A program made the translations under genes and the position numbers. 64,000 nt of DNA from Nyssa sinensis. Its lineage: Eukaryota; Streptophyta; Magnoliopsida; Cornales; Nyssaceae. Under the pieces are notes generated by a model, which was given only the letters and a program-made list of their open reading frames with translations, was not told the origin of the DNA and did not search any database. Below, in pieces: positions 44,841-57,100 of the stretch. The stretch spans positions 19,203,571 through 19,267,570 of the forward strand of contig CM018052.1 of assembly GCA_008638375.1 (NCBI GenBank). The letters are read 5' to 3'. Numbering within the stretch: position 1 is the stretch's first letter; every line of letters begins with the position of its first letter.

Positions 44841-44936
44841 TAAGCAATGAGTTTAACACTAATAAATTATACAATTTGAAATTATGCAATCCAATATCAA
44901 AATATTGTCTAACTTAGTTGGTATCTCCACCACCAG

Positions 44937-45144
44937 GGACGAGGCTAAGATTTCAGTTTATGAGGATCAAGTTTTTTGTTAAATATTCGATCCAAAATTT
45001 AAAAATTAAAGAATTACAAAGACCTATTTCAATTTAGGAGGGTCAAATTTTTGTTAAATATTCGATCCAAAATTTAAAAATTAAAGAAGTACAAAAACCT
45101 AATATTGATTGATAATATTTTTAATAACTGATTAAGTTTATTGA

Positions 45145-45188
<44 letters not shown>

Positions 45189-45464
45189 TTTATCAATTAG
45201 ATAAGGGGTTAAAATGAAAGAGGCCCATAAAAAAACTTTAGACTATACAAAAAAAATTCAAAAAATCAATTAGTTTCAATCATGGGTTAAAATGAAATGG
45301 AAAAAATATAAAATATAAATATTTTAAACTTTGGGTTGGGGACAAAAATGCATATTAAGAAGGTATATGTGAAAAGAAATTGAAAAGTATATAAAAATTT
45401 TTAAATAAAAAAAATTAAGGGGGAGGGGGCAATTACCCCCCCCCCCCTAGTTAGTCTCGCCCAT
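44937..45464. mobile_element. MULE-like non-autonomous element
   Basis: Left end AGGGACGAGGCTAAGATTT; right end reversed CATGGGCGAGACTAACTAGG. TCCACCACC stands on both sides (about 44926-44934 and 45468-45476), a 9-bp duplication as Mutator-like elements make, though CCACC-rich text could agree by chance. Inside is a ~75-bp direct repeat (AAATATTCGATCCAAAATTT at about 44980 and 45056) and a C run at 45437-45448. Confidence 0.55.
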
Positions 45465-45479
45465 GTCCACCACCTCTCA

Positions 45480-46390
45480 TATGGGAGGTTGGGGGTTCAA
45501 CCCTTAGGAACAAAGTGTGGGTTTGATTTACTTATAAAAATTCCAGCACCTTGTGCTTTTGATAATTAAACAGTCTTCTACTAGGATTCTCAAATGTCCA
45601 AGAGTTTCACCTCTTTAAACATAATAAAAAATACAGTTTTCCCTCGAGGCCACCAAACCTATCGAGCTATTGCTTGTTTTCATTTTGGCCATTAAATCAA
45701 AATAGAGTTTGTCTCTTTCTCCTTGTCCTTCTCTTTATGTTTTGTGAACAAACACATTATGTCTACAACTTTTTTCAATCTGAGCTCATCTCACTCAAAC
45801 AAAGCCTCTCTATGTTATCTATTTATGCGTACAGACAAGGGCTGGTAATATTATAGACGACTCGTGAACATCACTCGAAAACAACACGAACTTAGCAAGT
45901 TTTGGGTTGGACTTAATTGAGTTCAGCTCAGACACGATTATTACTCGTGTCTTGTTCGGGTTTACCTAGCTGACCTGAAATTGACGCGTTTAACCTATTA
46001 ACCCAAAATTAACCTATTAACATGAAATTGACCCAATTAACACAATTATATACATGTTTTACTCTATTTAATAGTAAGACTATAAAAAAAATTTTAAAAA
46101 ATATTAATTATTTAGTAATATAATTATTAGCCTTAACTATGAATATAAATGTATAAGTATTAATATAAAAATAATAAAGATATAATAGTTTAGAAAATAA
46201 TAATTTGTTTTAGTTGAATTCATCTTTATCACTTTAGTAATAAATTTAATGATATTATATAGATTACAAGACAAATCCTAATAAAAGAATTAATAAACTA
46301 GACTATATTAATTAGGCATAATAGTCTTGTAATCCATTAAAATATTATAAAATAATATTATTAAACTTACATAAATCATATATTATTTTT
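45480..46390. other. AT-rich repeat debris
   Basis: 45,850-46,060 has hAT-like GGGTTTAC/TTGACCC text and repeated ATTAACC(T/C)ATTAAC. Ends are unclear and no gene is present. Confidence 0.4.
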
Positions 46391-46399
46391 CCTCAATAT

Positions 46400-47646
46400 C
46401 CTTATTTTTTAAAATTAAGAAATCATTTTCTTTCTTTAAAATCTCATTTTGATCATTTGATACTTGAAGATCGTTTGAAAGAGATGAGATTTTTTTTTTT
46501 TTAAGATCTTTGTTTTTAAAAAGGACTTTCTCAAGTTCATCATAAAATTCTTAAAAGGAATTTTCTAACTCTTTATAGGAAGGAGATGAGTTAAGATTGA
46601 AGTTTACCTCATTCTCATGAGCCATGAGGCATAAGTTGGCTACTTCTTGGTTGCTTGATTCCTCATCTGATTCATTCCAAGTGGCTTTCATTGCCTTCTT
46701 CTTGGATCTTCTTCCTTCTTCTTTGAGTTGGTGACATTTCTCCTTTATGTGCCCCGATTTATGACACTCGTAGTAAGTTGGAGGATCCTTCTTGCTTGAT
46801 TCCCTTTTTTGTTGCTTTCGATTTTGTTATTTCATTCTTAGGTAGCTTTTAAGTTTTTTTATGATGAAGGCAACATCCTCATCACTTCCTTGATCATCTT
46901 CTTTATTTTCTTTATCTTCACTTGAATGAGATGAGAATTTAAGAGCAAGGTTCTTCTTTAGTTATCTTTTTCTTCATGACTTTTTATAGTAAGCTCATAA
47001 GTCATGAGGGATCCAAGAAGCTCATCAAGGCTTAGTTTGTTAAGATCATTTGTTTTTTGAATGGTCATCACCTTGGCCTCCCATGTTTTTGGAAGAGACC
47101 TAAGGACTTTTCTCACCATTTCAACGTTAGTATAGTTCTTGCCAATAGCTTTCAAAGAGTTAATAATATTAATAAAGTGAGTAAACATTTCAAGTATGGA
47201 CTTACTATCATTTACTTTATAAATAGTTCATACTTATGAACTAGCATGCAAATTTTAGACTCTTTGACTTGATTTATACCTTTGTAGGTAACTTCAAGTC
47301 TATCCCATATCTCCTTTGCGGAGTCGCAATCGAAGATTCTAATGAATTCATTTGCATCTAAGGCACAATATAAATTACTCATTGCCTTAACATTTAGTTG
47401 AATGAGTTTGAAATCCTTTTCATCACACTCTTTTTCTTCCTTAGCAACTTTGGTGGTGCTAGTAGAACTTTCAAACTTCATAGGAATATGAGGTCCATTT
47501 GTAATTACCTTCCATATTTCAGAGTCTAAGACTTGAAGATAAATCTTCATTCTAACCTTCCAATAAGTATAGTTTTGGCCATTAAATAGTGGAGGTCTAT
47601 TTGTAGATTGCCCTTTGGCAAAGACAGTTCCTATAATATTTGCCAC
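46400..47646 (-). pseudogene. Ty1/copia gag remnant (UBN2 and CCHC knuckle)
   Basis: It begins at ATG 47646 (minus). First piece 47646-47212: PPLFNGQNYTYWKVRMKIYL (DUF4219-like start) and AKEIWDRLEVTYKGINQVKE (UBN2). After a frameshift at 47,212 comes 47188-46958: FTHFINIINSLKAIGKNYTN, KVLRSLPKTWEAKV, LSLDELLGSLMTYE. Further down, near 46,775-46,720, a zinc knuckle YYECHKSGHIKEKC has lost its first Cys. An acidic Glu/Asn-rich segment and helical text follow to about 46,400, where the element breaks off. Gag packages the element RNA. No protease, integrase or RT follows, so this is a 5' fragment only. Confidence 0.9.
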
Positions 47647-47689
47647 ATTTTTTTTCTTAGAGTGTTAACTCTATTTGACAAAAGACGAG

Positions 47690-47701
47690 GCTCTAATACC
47701 A
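47690..47701 (-). other. Primer-binding site of the copia element
   Basis: Minus-strand TGGTATTAGAGC, one base off the common TGGTATCAGAGC match to the initiator-Met tRNA. It lies two bases inside the LTR end. Confidence 0.85.
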
Positions 47702-47703
47702 CT

Positions 47704-50122
47704 TGTTGCCCAAATATTTATCCTATAGGGGGTAAATAGTGTATTTTACAAATATTGGTTTCTTTTTAGATCTTTGAAAATGAAAACTATAAATGCACAA
47801 TAAATAAACAAGAGAGACAGAGAGAAAGCAAATACAACAATTTTACAAGGTTCAAAAAATTTCTTACGTCCTCTACTCAAGTATCTCTATTTGAGTTTTT
47901 CCACTATTGTGATCTTATTGTAGGTGGAGACCAAACATTTACAAAGTGTAGACCGCAACCCTCTTATCCTAGCAAAATATAACATTTTTCCTCACCGAGT
48001 AGCACCTACCCATAACTCTCACCGCAACGAGTAGGGGTGTAACTTGAGTGGGCTAAGCTCAGGTTGAGGCATGTCCAAGCCCGGCCCGAGCTATGAGAGA
48101 CGTAGCCTGAGCCCGCCTCGAAGAAGAATTTTGAAGCATCGGGTTTAACCCGAGCCCGAAAAAAATATGAATCTGTCTATTTTTATCTCTAATTTCATTA
48201 ACAAATCAGTTCATTTTCCCACTTCAGATTACACAAAGCTAAAAAACAATTAACTCAAAATGCAGCAATCAATGACATATATTGATATATGTGTTTCTTT
48301 GTGTTTATGTGCAATTAATTGTGATAGGAAGGTGAGAGATACAGCCATGGAATTGAAAAAATTCACAGCATTGGTGGAAGAGCAGATTTGACAGTGGCGG
48401 TGTCAAATGATCGTGGTTCGAACGGTAGTGTCGATCTCTCAATGAGGTCGGTGATTTGGTCTGACTATTTGATAGTGGTTCTTTTCAAAAATGATGAAGT
48501 GTTAGAGTATCGATGATTTGCCTTTATGATCTCTATCGACGGAGTACAAATTGATGTTCGTTGTCATCCACCGATAATTGTGGCTCTTATCTCCATTGAT
48601 AGTGGTTTGTGGGGCAAGAGACAGAGGGTTTTGTGTGAGAGGCATCGAAGATCTCTAGGGCTAGGGTTTTATGTGTGTTCGTGTTGAGAGACGAGGTAGA
48701 GATTGAGGCACGTGATTTGTCTAAGCAGTTGAGATTTGTATAGATAAGACGAAAATCCAATGGCTATGATTTATTAAGGGCAAAAATCCAATGGTAGAAA
48801 ATAAGAGACACTATATATATATATATATATAATGTTTGAGCTCGGGCTGTGTTTAGGTTCCCTAAGCCCCAGCCCAGACGCAGCCCTATTTTAATTCAGG
48901 CTTTTCAATTGTTGCCCACACCCGTCCCGAATGTAAAAAAAAAAAAAAAAATACTACCAAAACCCTAACATTTTCGAGCCGGTCTCGGGTTGGCCCACCC
49001 GAGTTGCATCCTAAGCAATGAGATGATACAAAGATATTTACCAAATAACACTATTTTCTAGTGTAGTTTTAGGACAATAAGATACCCACTCTCTATAGAT
49101 AGATCAGGTGTAAGCTCTGAGTATTTAAGATGAGTATAATTTTCAGATCTAGATTTTGAAGATGTTAGATCTAAAGTCAATAATAAGGATGTGAAAGTGT
49201 AAGCTTATAAATGACGGCTTAGAAAGCCCAGAATAACCTTTATTTATAGCCCTTTAAAGTATATGTTCGTTACTTTTCAAAAAGAGTCATTCCCCCTTCC
49301 CTTTTTTGTTTATTCAAAATTTGAATTTGCGATTGCTAGATCGATAGAATCAGTCGATAGAATTATCAACTAGTCAATTATAATGAGGACTAGTTAACTG
49401 ATTAGGTCAACTAATTTGTCCAGAGGGTTTGAGGTTCATTTGGTTAAGAACAGTCAGTCGACTGGTCCTTTTTGTACACTGTTTTTGCCTTGAGAAGTGG
49501 TCGACTAATTTGGACAGTGTGCTAAAACAAGTCATCAATTGGTCATCCAGTCAATTAGTTCTATGAATCAATTGACTGGTTTTGTTTGTACACTAATTTT
49601 CCTTTAAATGTCAGCCAATTGAAAGGTCGACTGATTTGGACAGTGAGTCTCAATTGACTGGTTCTTGGATCAGTTGATTGGTTTAATCAGTGTAACAAAT
49701 AAGCTTTAAGAATTAGTCGACTGGTTCCATGAATCAAAACATTTTGATCTTTCAAAACTTAAGTTATGACAATGTTTTGTTTTGAAAATTCATTTAAGGT
49801 TAATTATTTGATGATCATTTTAAATTGTAAGAGCTTATGACCAATGATTAATCTAATCCTAACGTCACTCAAAACCCAAAATAAGAAAAATGAAAATCTT
49901 CACTTAAATCCTTGGGCTTGAGTGTATCCAGTTGCTTGAATCATCACAAGAACAATCTACTTGTTTTGATCTTTGCTTCAGAGCATATTCTTGAGTGGAA
50001 TCATTTAGCTTGATGGACTTCTGTCATTTTCTTGGTCAATAATTTTTTTTGACCTAGATGGCCTATTTGCATTGTCACTTGGATAAAACATTAATCCGTT
50101 GAATAATATTTTGTGATCATCA
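47704..50122 (-). mobile_element. 5' LTR of the copia element
   Basis: Plus-strand text runs TGTTGCCCAAAT ... GTGATCATCA, so TG..CA ends. It is about 1.43 kb once the MITE at 48032-49013 is removed. The stretch 49,330-49,740 repeats TCGACTGGTT/TCAATTGACTGGTT many times. The second LTR and all of pol are absent from the window, so the element is truncated. Confidence 0.75.
48032..49013. mobile_element. hAT-type MITE in the copia LTR
   Basis: Ends TAGGGGTGTAACTTGAGTGG (left) and, reversed, TAGGATGCAACTCGGGTGGG (right). Flanks GCAACGAG (48024-48031) and, one base on, GCAATGAG (49015-49022), an 8-bp duplication with one change. Both ends are rich in GAGCCCG/CGGGCT. It has no transposase. 48,300-48,780 in the middle looks like captured or unique sequence. 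Confidence 0.8.
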
Positions 50123-50231
50123 AAATTACTGAAATACCCTTTCTTAAAAACCTTTAAGGCTAATAAATTAGAATGGATTCTTTTCTAAATATGGGTTTAT
50201 ATTGCTATTCTCCTTCTAAATCTGGTTTATA

Positions 50232-50263
<32 letters not shown>

Positions 50264-51000
50264 GTATATACACATACATATTCAACAAGGATTGAATTTC
50301 TCACTTTATCAGTTTGTTATCTTTTTTTAATCATCATCTCTCTAACAACCAATTTGTATTAGACATTCTTTTTTCTTTTCTTTTTCTTTTTTTTTTTATC
50401 TTTACCTATATTTGATTAAATTAATATGAATATGTAGAAAATATATATATACATATATAAAATTATATTTAGAATTTTATGATTATTTATAAAGGGATTC
50501 ATATATGAAGTGTATTTGTTAGAATATTGTGATTATAAAATTGAGAGTTGGTGAAAAGAGACATAGAGTGCACGCATTTGTGAGGATTAAGGTTTTTTTT
50601 TTTATAATTAAGAGGACAAGATAGATATTTATAAGAGTTAAAACAGTAATTATTCTGTCAGAGCTCGACGGTAAAGGAAATTTTATTACAAATATCAGAA
50701 GTTCAGAATATACAGTAATTTTAAAAATAAAAAAAAGTCAGTTATAATTATTAAAACTTGAGTGAAATTAGAATAATTTATTCAATTGATAGGCTGACTT
50801 CTTCCATTACGTACGCGCCAGCGTCGCGCGTCATTCTGGCATTACTTTGCTTAAAACGTTCCGTAAATTTTGAAGTCAGGTAGCTCTGTTTCTCCCTCCC
50901 TATGCCCTCTGCATTGTCGTCAAGTCTCTCTCTCTCTCTCTCTCTGGACATAAAATAGTTCCTCTGCCGGAATATACCTAACAAGCCGCATTTATGAAAT
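50123..51000. other. Upstream region of the MraY gene
   Basis: AT-rich with CT and TA runs (about 50,227-50,262). A (CT)n/GA-rich tract at 50,925-50,945 is a typical plant Y-patch-like feature. No gene. Confidence 0.5.
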
Positions 51001-51008
51001 ATTTATAT
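51001..51008 (+). promoter_or_regulatory. Possible TATA box of the MraY gene
   Basis: TTTATATA lies about 130 bases before the ATG and ~60 bases after the CT-rich tract. Reasonable spacing for a plant core promoter, but there is no transcript evidence. Confidence 0.4.
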
Positions 51009-51135
51009 ACACACACACACCCTGTATATACATATTCCTTGAAAAAAACAACAGGAAATCTAACCTTGACAACATCTCTCTGCCTTCACAGATATAATCG
51101 CATCATTTATTTTTAAAATATTTTTATTAACAATT

Positions 51136-54100
51136 ATGCGATCTCATTCTTCATCTGCAGATCTCCACTGTTTCTCTCATCTTGGGGTTTTTCGATCCCC
51201 CAAACAGTCCTCCCTCTCTATACATCCAGCCACCTTCATTTCGTTTCTTTCAATTCTTCGCCGTCGCCGTCTCTGCTCTTCCTCTGCTCTCAAGGTAATG
51301 CGCGCGTGTGATAAACATTTATTATATCGTTGTTTGATCCTATGGACGCTTTATTTCAAATATATACATCTTGCTTCTTGTTTAGCTACGGGGATCAAGT
51401 GCTCGGAAACATGGATTGCGGCATAGGCTTGTTAAAGTCAGGGCCATGGATGAGGTACGATTTTTCTGTTTCAATTAATATATATTTGATTGGACACTGT
51501 GCTTGTTCTGTAACACGCCGTCTTTCTTTCTCTTACTTTTAATTTTCTTTTCAATAAATTCTTCTTTCAATTTGAATTTATTACAAATATGATCTTGTTT
51601 AATTTGTTCAAGTTTGATGCTTATGTTGGAATACTGAAAATCGTTGGAATAGAAATGAAAAGTTGGAATTCACGGTGTCTGACGGACCATGAAATTGTAA
51701 ACTATTAATCTCTCTCTCTCACACACACATAGAAGAGCTCTGGTGGGTGATAATCTGATCCAGTAAAGGTGAATTCAAGATATTCACAAGCAACATTATG
51801 AAATATGGCCTGTTTAGTAGCTGGCAGCGGCAACATAATCTTGCTAATTGTTACTAGAACAGCTGGTCCTACTATACTCAAAACATCATTTTTGCTCGTG
51901 CCTTTAGAATAATGCATTTGATGTGTGTCGTCTTATTATATAGGGTATTTCTTCATTGAATGACTGGGAGGACCACGACGGGCTTCTTGAACCTATACTT
52001 TCATCAAGCGAAGGTGAAGATAGCGATGGAGAAATTATGCTAAATCCAGTGACTGATGTTGATTTGCCTACTGCTAGAGAGCATTTTCAAACAACAAATG
52101 ATGCTTTAACTGTGACTGCTCATCGGTTTGCAATGCTTGGGAGAGAACGCAAGAAAAGCAGGCAAGAACAATTACTTAATTGCTGATTTCTTTGGATTTT
52201 GAATAATTTTAGTGCTTCTGTACAGAGTTTGCGCTCTGTTAGATAGATTTTTCCAACTCTTCATCCATTTGATGAGTTTTAATCTTTTGGGTCTATGCTT
52301 AGCTTCAATATGAAACTGAATGAATCCCCAGAATGGTGTATAGAAATGTTAAAATTGAGCGAAAATTAACTACATCATTAGCAAGAGTAAAACACACATT
52401 GTTGGGGATCTTATTCACAAACCAAAGCGGTATACTATGTTCCTTGGGTGGTTTTCCATTAGGAGAAGTGGATCCCAAAAGGCACACCGGAAACCCCAAT
52501 TACTATTCTTGCCTTTGAACTGTGAGGGTACTTTGTTCATAAGAATGCTTCACCATGTTCATGTTACAGATTGGTCAAAGCTTTCATGTTTTGGCCAAAG
52601 TTTCGTCGTTTGGAGCTTCACTTTCTCTTTTTTTTTTCTCCAAAGACTATTCAATAGTAGTTGTTGGTTGGATTTTGTTAACCTCCCTATAAAAGCACAT
52701 CCCTCTAGTCTTTTTGTTAGTTGTGTTCTTGAGTGGTGTTCAGTGTTTTGAAAAACTTTACTATGGCTTGCCTTGAAGCGAGGCGTCCCCAAAATGTATT
52801 GAAGCTTTAAAAAAAAGTAATAAAAGCAATAATCCTGGGAAACATATACTTTGTTGAAAGTATTTTAGAAAATAAAAAAGATATATTCTTTTCTCTAAGA
52901 GGTCAATATTTATAGTCACAACTTTCAAGTAAATAAGGAAACTATTTTAAATTAATTCCTACAATCAATTAATTAATCAATCTAATGCCTAAATTAAGCT
53001 ACAGATTAAGTCAATATTTACAAAAGTCTCCCCTCAAGTTGGAGAGTATATATCTAGAACTTCCAGCTTGCTACAAATAGAGTCGATGGCAATCTTTGGT
53101 AAAGATGTCGGCAAGTTGATTACTAGAAGGAATAAACAGAGTGGTGATTTCCTTGGACTCTATTTTAGATCGAATGGAGTGACAATCAACTTCAATATGT
53201 TTGATCCGTTCGTGAAAGACTAGATTGTTGGTAATATGAATCGCCACTTGATTGTCACAATGGAGAGGTGTTGGACCGCGTACTGGAATATCAAATTCTT
53301 GCACAAGTGTTCTTAACCAAGTCAACTCACAAGTAATATGTGCTATTGCTCGATACTCTGCCTCAGCATTAGAACGTGCCACAACCGACTACTTCTTGCT
53401 TTTCCAAGTCACGAGATTACTCCCTAAGAAAGTGCAATAATCAGTGGTAGATTTGCGATCTGAAGGTGATCCTGCCCAATCAGAATTAGTATATCCCTCA
53501 ATCCAAGGATGTCCAGATGATCGATAAAGAAGACCACGTCCTGGGCATTTTTAAGATATTTCAACATATGAGTAACTACATCCATATGAGGAACTTGAGA
53601 ACTAGTCATAAACTGACTCACAACACTAACTGCATAGGAGATGTTAGGTCGAGTAATGGTTAAGTAAATAAGTTTACCCATGAGTCTTCGATACATCTCT
53701 GGATCCTCAACCAAATCACCCTCATATGGCATCAACTTTAGATTGATCTCCATGGGCGTAGTTACATGTTTGGAGCCAAGATAACCTGTCTCTTTCAAAA
53801 TATCAAGAGTATACTTCCTCTGAGACTAACTGATTTCTGCTTTTGATCTTGTGACCTCAATACCAAGGAAATAACGGAACTTTCCACGATCTTTGGTGAG
53901 AAAGATGGAACCAAGATGGCGAATCAATTTTTGAATACCTGCTTTATCACTGTCGGTGATCACAATATCATATACGTAGACAACTAGAATCACAATACCT
54001 CTTTGCGTCTTCTTGAAGAATACTGAGTGATCAGCTTGGCTCCGAGTCATACCGTGAGAAACTACTGCCTTACTAAATTTATCAAACCAAGCTCAGGGAG

Positions 54101-57100
54101 ATTGTTTGAGTCCATAAATAAATTTCTAAAGATGACAAACATACCCTCCCTTGGACACAAAACCAGGTGGTTGAGCCATATAAGATCACCATGTAGGAAC
54201 GCATTTTTGACATCGAGCTGATGAAGATGCCAATTGAGATTTGTAGCAAGAGATATGATAACCCGAACATAGTTCAATTTGGCAACAGGAGAGAAAGTCT
54301 CGATGTAATCAATGCCATAAGTTTGGATAAAACCTTTGGCCACAAGGCGAGCCTTCAACCGATCAACAGTACCGTCAGGATTCTGCTTGATTGTGAAGAC
54401 CCAACGATAGCCAACAATTTTAGTACCAGCAGGTTTAGGAACAAGAGCCTAAGTACGATTTAATTCCAAAGCATGCATTTCCTCTTTCATTGTGGTCCGC
54501 CAACCAGGGTGAGAAAGAGCTTCATTGTAGGATTTAGGAATAACGAGAGATAACAGGAATAGAGAAAAAACTTGAAAGGAAGTGAATAAATGATCATAAG
54601 AGAAAATGTTAGAGATAGGATGAGCAATGCAAGTACATGTACCTTTACGGACTGTAATGAGCAGATCAAGATCAGAGTCAGCAGAATAAGATGGATCGGC
54701 AAACGACGAGGTAGGTAAAGGATGTGAGAGTGAAGGTCCAGTAGGAAGAGTGACTGGAGCTGTTGCCTAGTGATGACGAACATACACTTGAGAAATAAGA
54801 GGGAAAGTTGGAACACTAGTAGGTAAAACAAGGTTAGGAAATAATGGTGCCTATAACTGACTTCCTTTTGGAGAATAATAGGGAACATTCTCGAAGAAAG
54901 TAACATCAGCACTAACAAAATGCTTACGTAAGATAGGACTGTAGCACTTGTAACATTTCTGTGAGTGTGAGTAACCAAGAAATATGTATATATGAGTACG
55001 AGAATCAAGTTTGTCACGACCAGGCTATAAGTTATGTACAAGCGAAACACATCCAAAAACTTTGAGAGAAATGGAGAAAGGTGTTTTATCAGGAAACATG
55101 ATATTAAAAGGTGATTTTTCCTGTAAAATGCGAAAAGGCATCCTATTTAAAAGATACGTAGCTGTAAGGATAACATCCCCCCAAAACACTTGAAAACATG
55201 CATCTAAATCATAAGGGCACGAGCTATAGCAAGGATGGGACCGTTCTTTCTTTTGACAATCCCATTTTGTGTTTTTTTTTTTTTTTTTTTTTGGGGGGGG
55301 GGACACAGGATGTTTGGTGTATAATGCCTTTGGACACGAGAAATTGTTTAAAATGATTGTTTTTATACTCTTGAGCATTATCAGTTCAAAAAGCTAACTA
55401 TTTGGCATTGAATTGATTAGAATCAGCAAAATAGGATTGAAAAACATTAAACAATTGAGAATGATTTTTAAGTACATATACCTATGTCAAACGAGAATGA
55501 TAATCAATAAAAGTAACAAAATATCAAGAACCACATAAACCAGTGGCCCGAGATGGTCTCCAAATATTAGAATGAACTAGTGCAAAAGATAGGAAACAAG
55601 GGGGGTCAACATGTAGAGGAAATGAAACTCTATGATGCTTACTAAGTTCACATGTCTCACAATTAAAACTAGAAAAATCAAATAAAGTAGGAACTAAGTG
55701 ACGAAGATTTGTAGAAGACGGATGTCCAAAGCGACAATGTCATTGGTAAAGAGAAACAACGGAATTTAGAGCAGAAGAAGTCGACTGACTAGATGATTGA
55801 AGGTAGTAGAGTCCATTCTTCTCATAACCCCCACCAATCATCCTCTTCGTCTTTAGATCCTGAAATTCGCAATAAGTGATGGATAGAAAGGTCACTGAAT
55901 AGTTGAATGACTGAGTAAGTTTACGAATAGACAACAAATTGAAAGGAAATTGGGGTATGTATAAAACAGATGAACAAGTGAGATCAGAAGTGCAAACACT
56001 ACCAATTTCTTGAACACAAGTTTTAGTCCCATTAGCAATAGTGACAAAGGAGTGAGAAGAAGGACGAAAAATATTAGAAAGAAGAGACAAGTTACCTTTC
56101 ATATGATCGGATGCCCCAGAATCAAGAATTAAGTAAGTACTGGAAGAAGAATGAAGACATGTGTTACCTGAAGAGACCAAATTGGCTGTGGATATAGAAG
56201 AAGCATTGGCACACTGAAGAATAGAATTATACTCTTTGTTGTCCTTGGTGTCCAATTTATCAACCATGATAGGACAAAGAAGTTGTTAGAGCAAAGTTTT
56301 GGGAAGTAAGAGAAGCTGGTCGAGACTGGCTGGGCTGAGGGAGTCGAGAGGCTTTGCCGAGGGTCACGAGAGGCTTGGCCGAAGAGGTCGAGAGGTGCCG
56401 AAGGAGCTAAGAGGCTCTGCCGAGGAGGACCGAGGGAGATGAGAGGCACCAAGAAGGAAAGGACTGAGAAAGAAAAGTTATGGTTTAGAAAACCCGCTTT
56501 GATACCATGTCGAAAGTATTTTAGAGAATGAAAAAGATATATTCTTCTCTCTAGGAAGTGAATATTTATAGTCTCAACTTTCAAGTAAATAAAGAAACTA
56601 TCCTAAATTAATTTGTACAATCAATACAATCAATTAATCAATCAATTTGATGTCTAAATTAAGTTGCAGATTAAGTTAATATTAATGATTTGAATACTTT
56701 TTGTGTGTCCAAAATGCTTTTATAATTTTGGGGGTTTCAAAAAAACTTGAAAGAATAAAAACCTTTACCTTGTAAAGATTGACACAAAAGAATAAGGAAA
56801 TCGTAACCCATTGCCTTAGATCAACAACATACCTCCATTGAGAGTAATTTATAATGAACAATAATACTTGCCCACTTTCTTTGAAACCCTGGCACATTAT
56901 TATAAAAAGAAATTTTACACATATGGTTTATGCTTTTCTATGACTTTCATATCATATGATATTGGATTTTTTTCTTCCCTAGGAAGCACAAGAGAGAGAG
57001 AGAGAGGGATAAGGAGGAAAGAATGTTGTACCATGAATTTTTGGATATAAAATACTTTCAAGTTAGTATTTTTAAGAGGAAGTTTAATCAAAATATCTAA

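Larger units (their letters stand above)
52852..56687 (-). mobile_element. Ty1/copia retrotransposon in MraY intron 3, lacking gag
   Basis: LTRs 52852-53022 and 56508-~56687 (171 and 180 bp, about 88% alike by eye; both start TGT(T/C)GAAAGTATTTTAGA). Next to the right LTR is the primer site TGGTATCAAAGC (56507-56496, minus). At the other end a polypurine tract, TTGAGGGGAGACTTT on the minus strand, adjoins the left LTR. The element runs antisense to the host gene, with protease, integrase, RT and RNase H in copia order. At 3.84 kb it is short because gag is missing. Target duplication unclear: TACTT before the left LTR recurs only 8 bases past the right LTR. Confidence 0.92.

Noticed and set aside
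54487..55056. 189-codon hydrophobic minus frame
   Set aside because: A shifted frame through copia integrase/RT linker; no membrane protein family is recognisable and the real pol frame runs alongside.
56129..56584. Minus-strand 151-codon frame as a copia gag
   Set aside because: Its sequence comes from GAGAGGC repeats and LTR text; it lacks any gag or zinc knuckle motif and overlaps protease in another frame.
52847..56699. TACTT as the target duplication of the copia element in MraY
   Set aside because: TACTT abuts the left LTR but on the right it is about 8 bases away from the LTR end, so it cannot be claimed.
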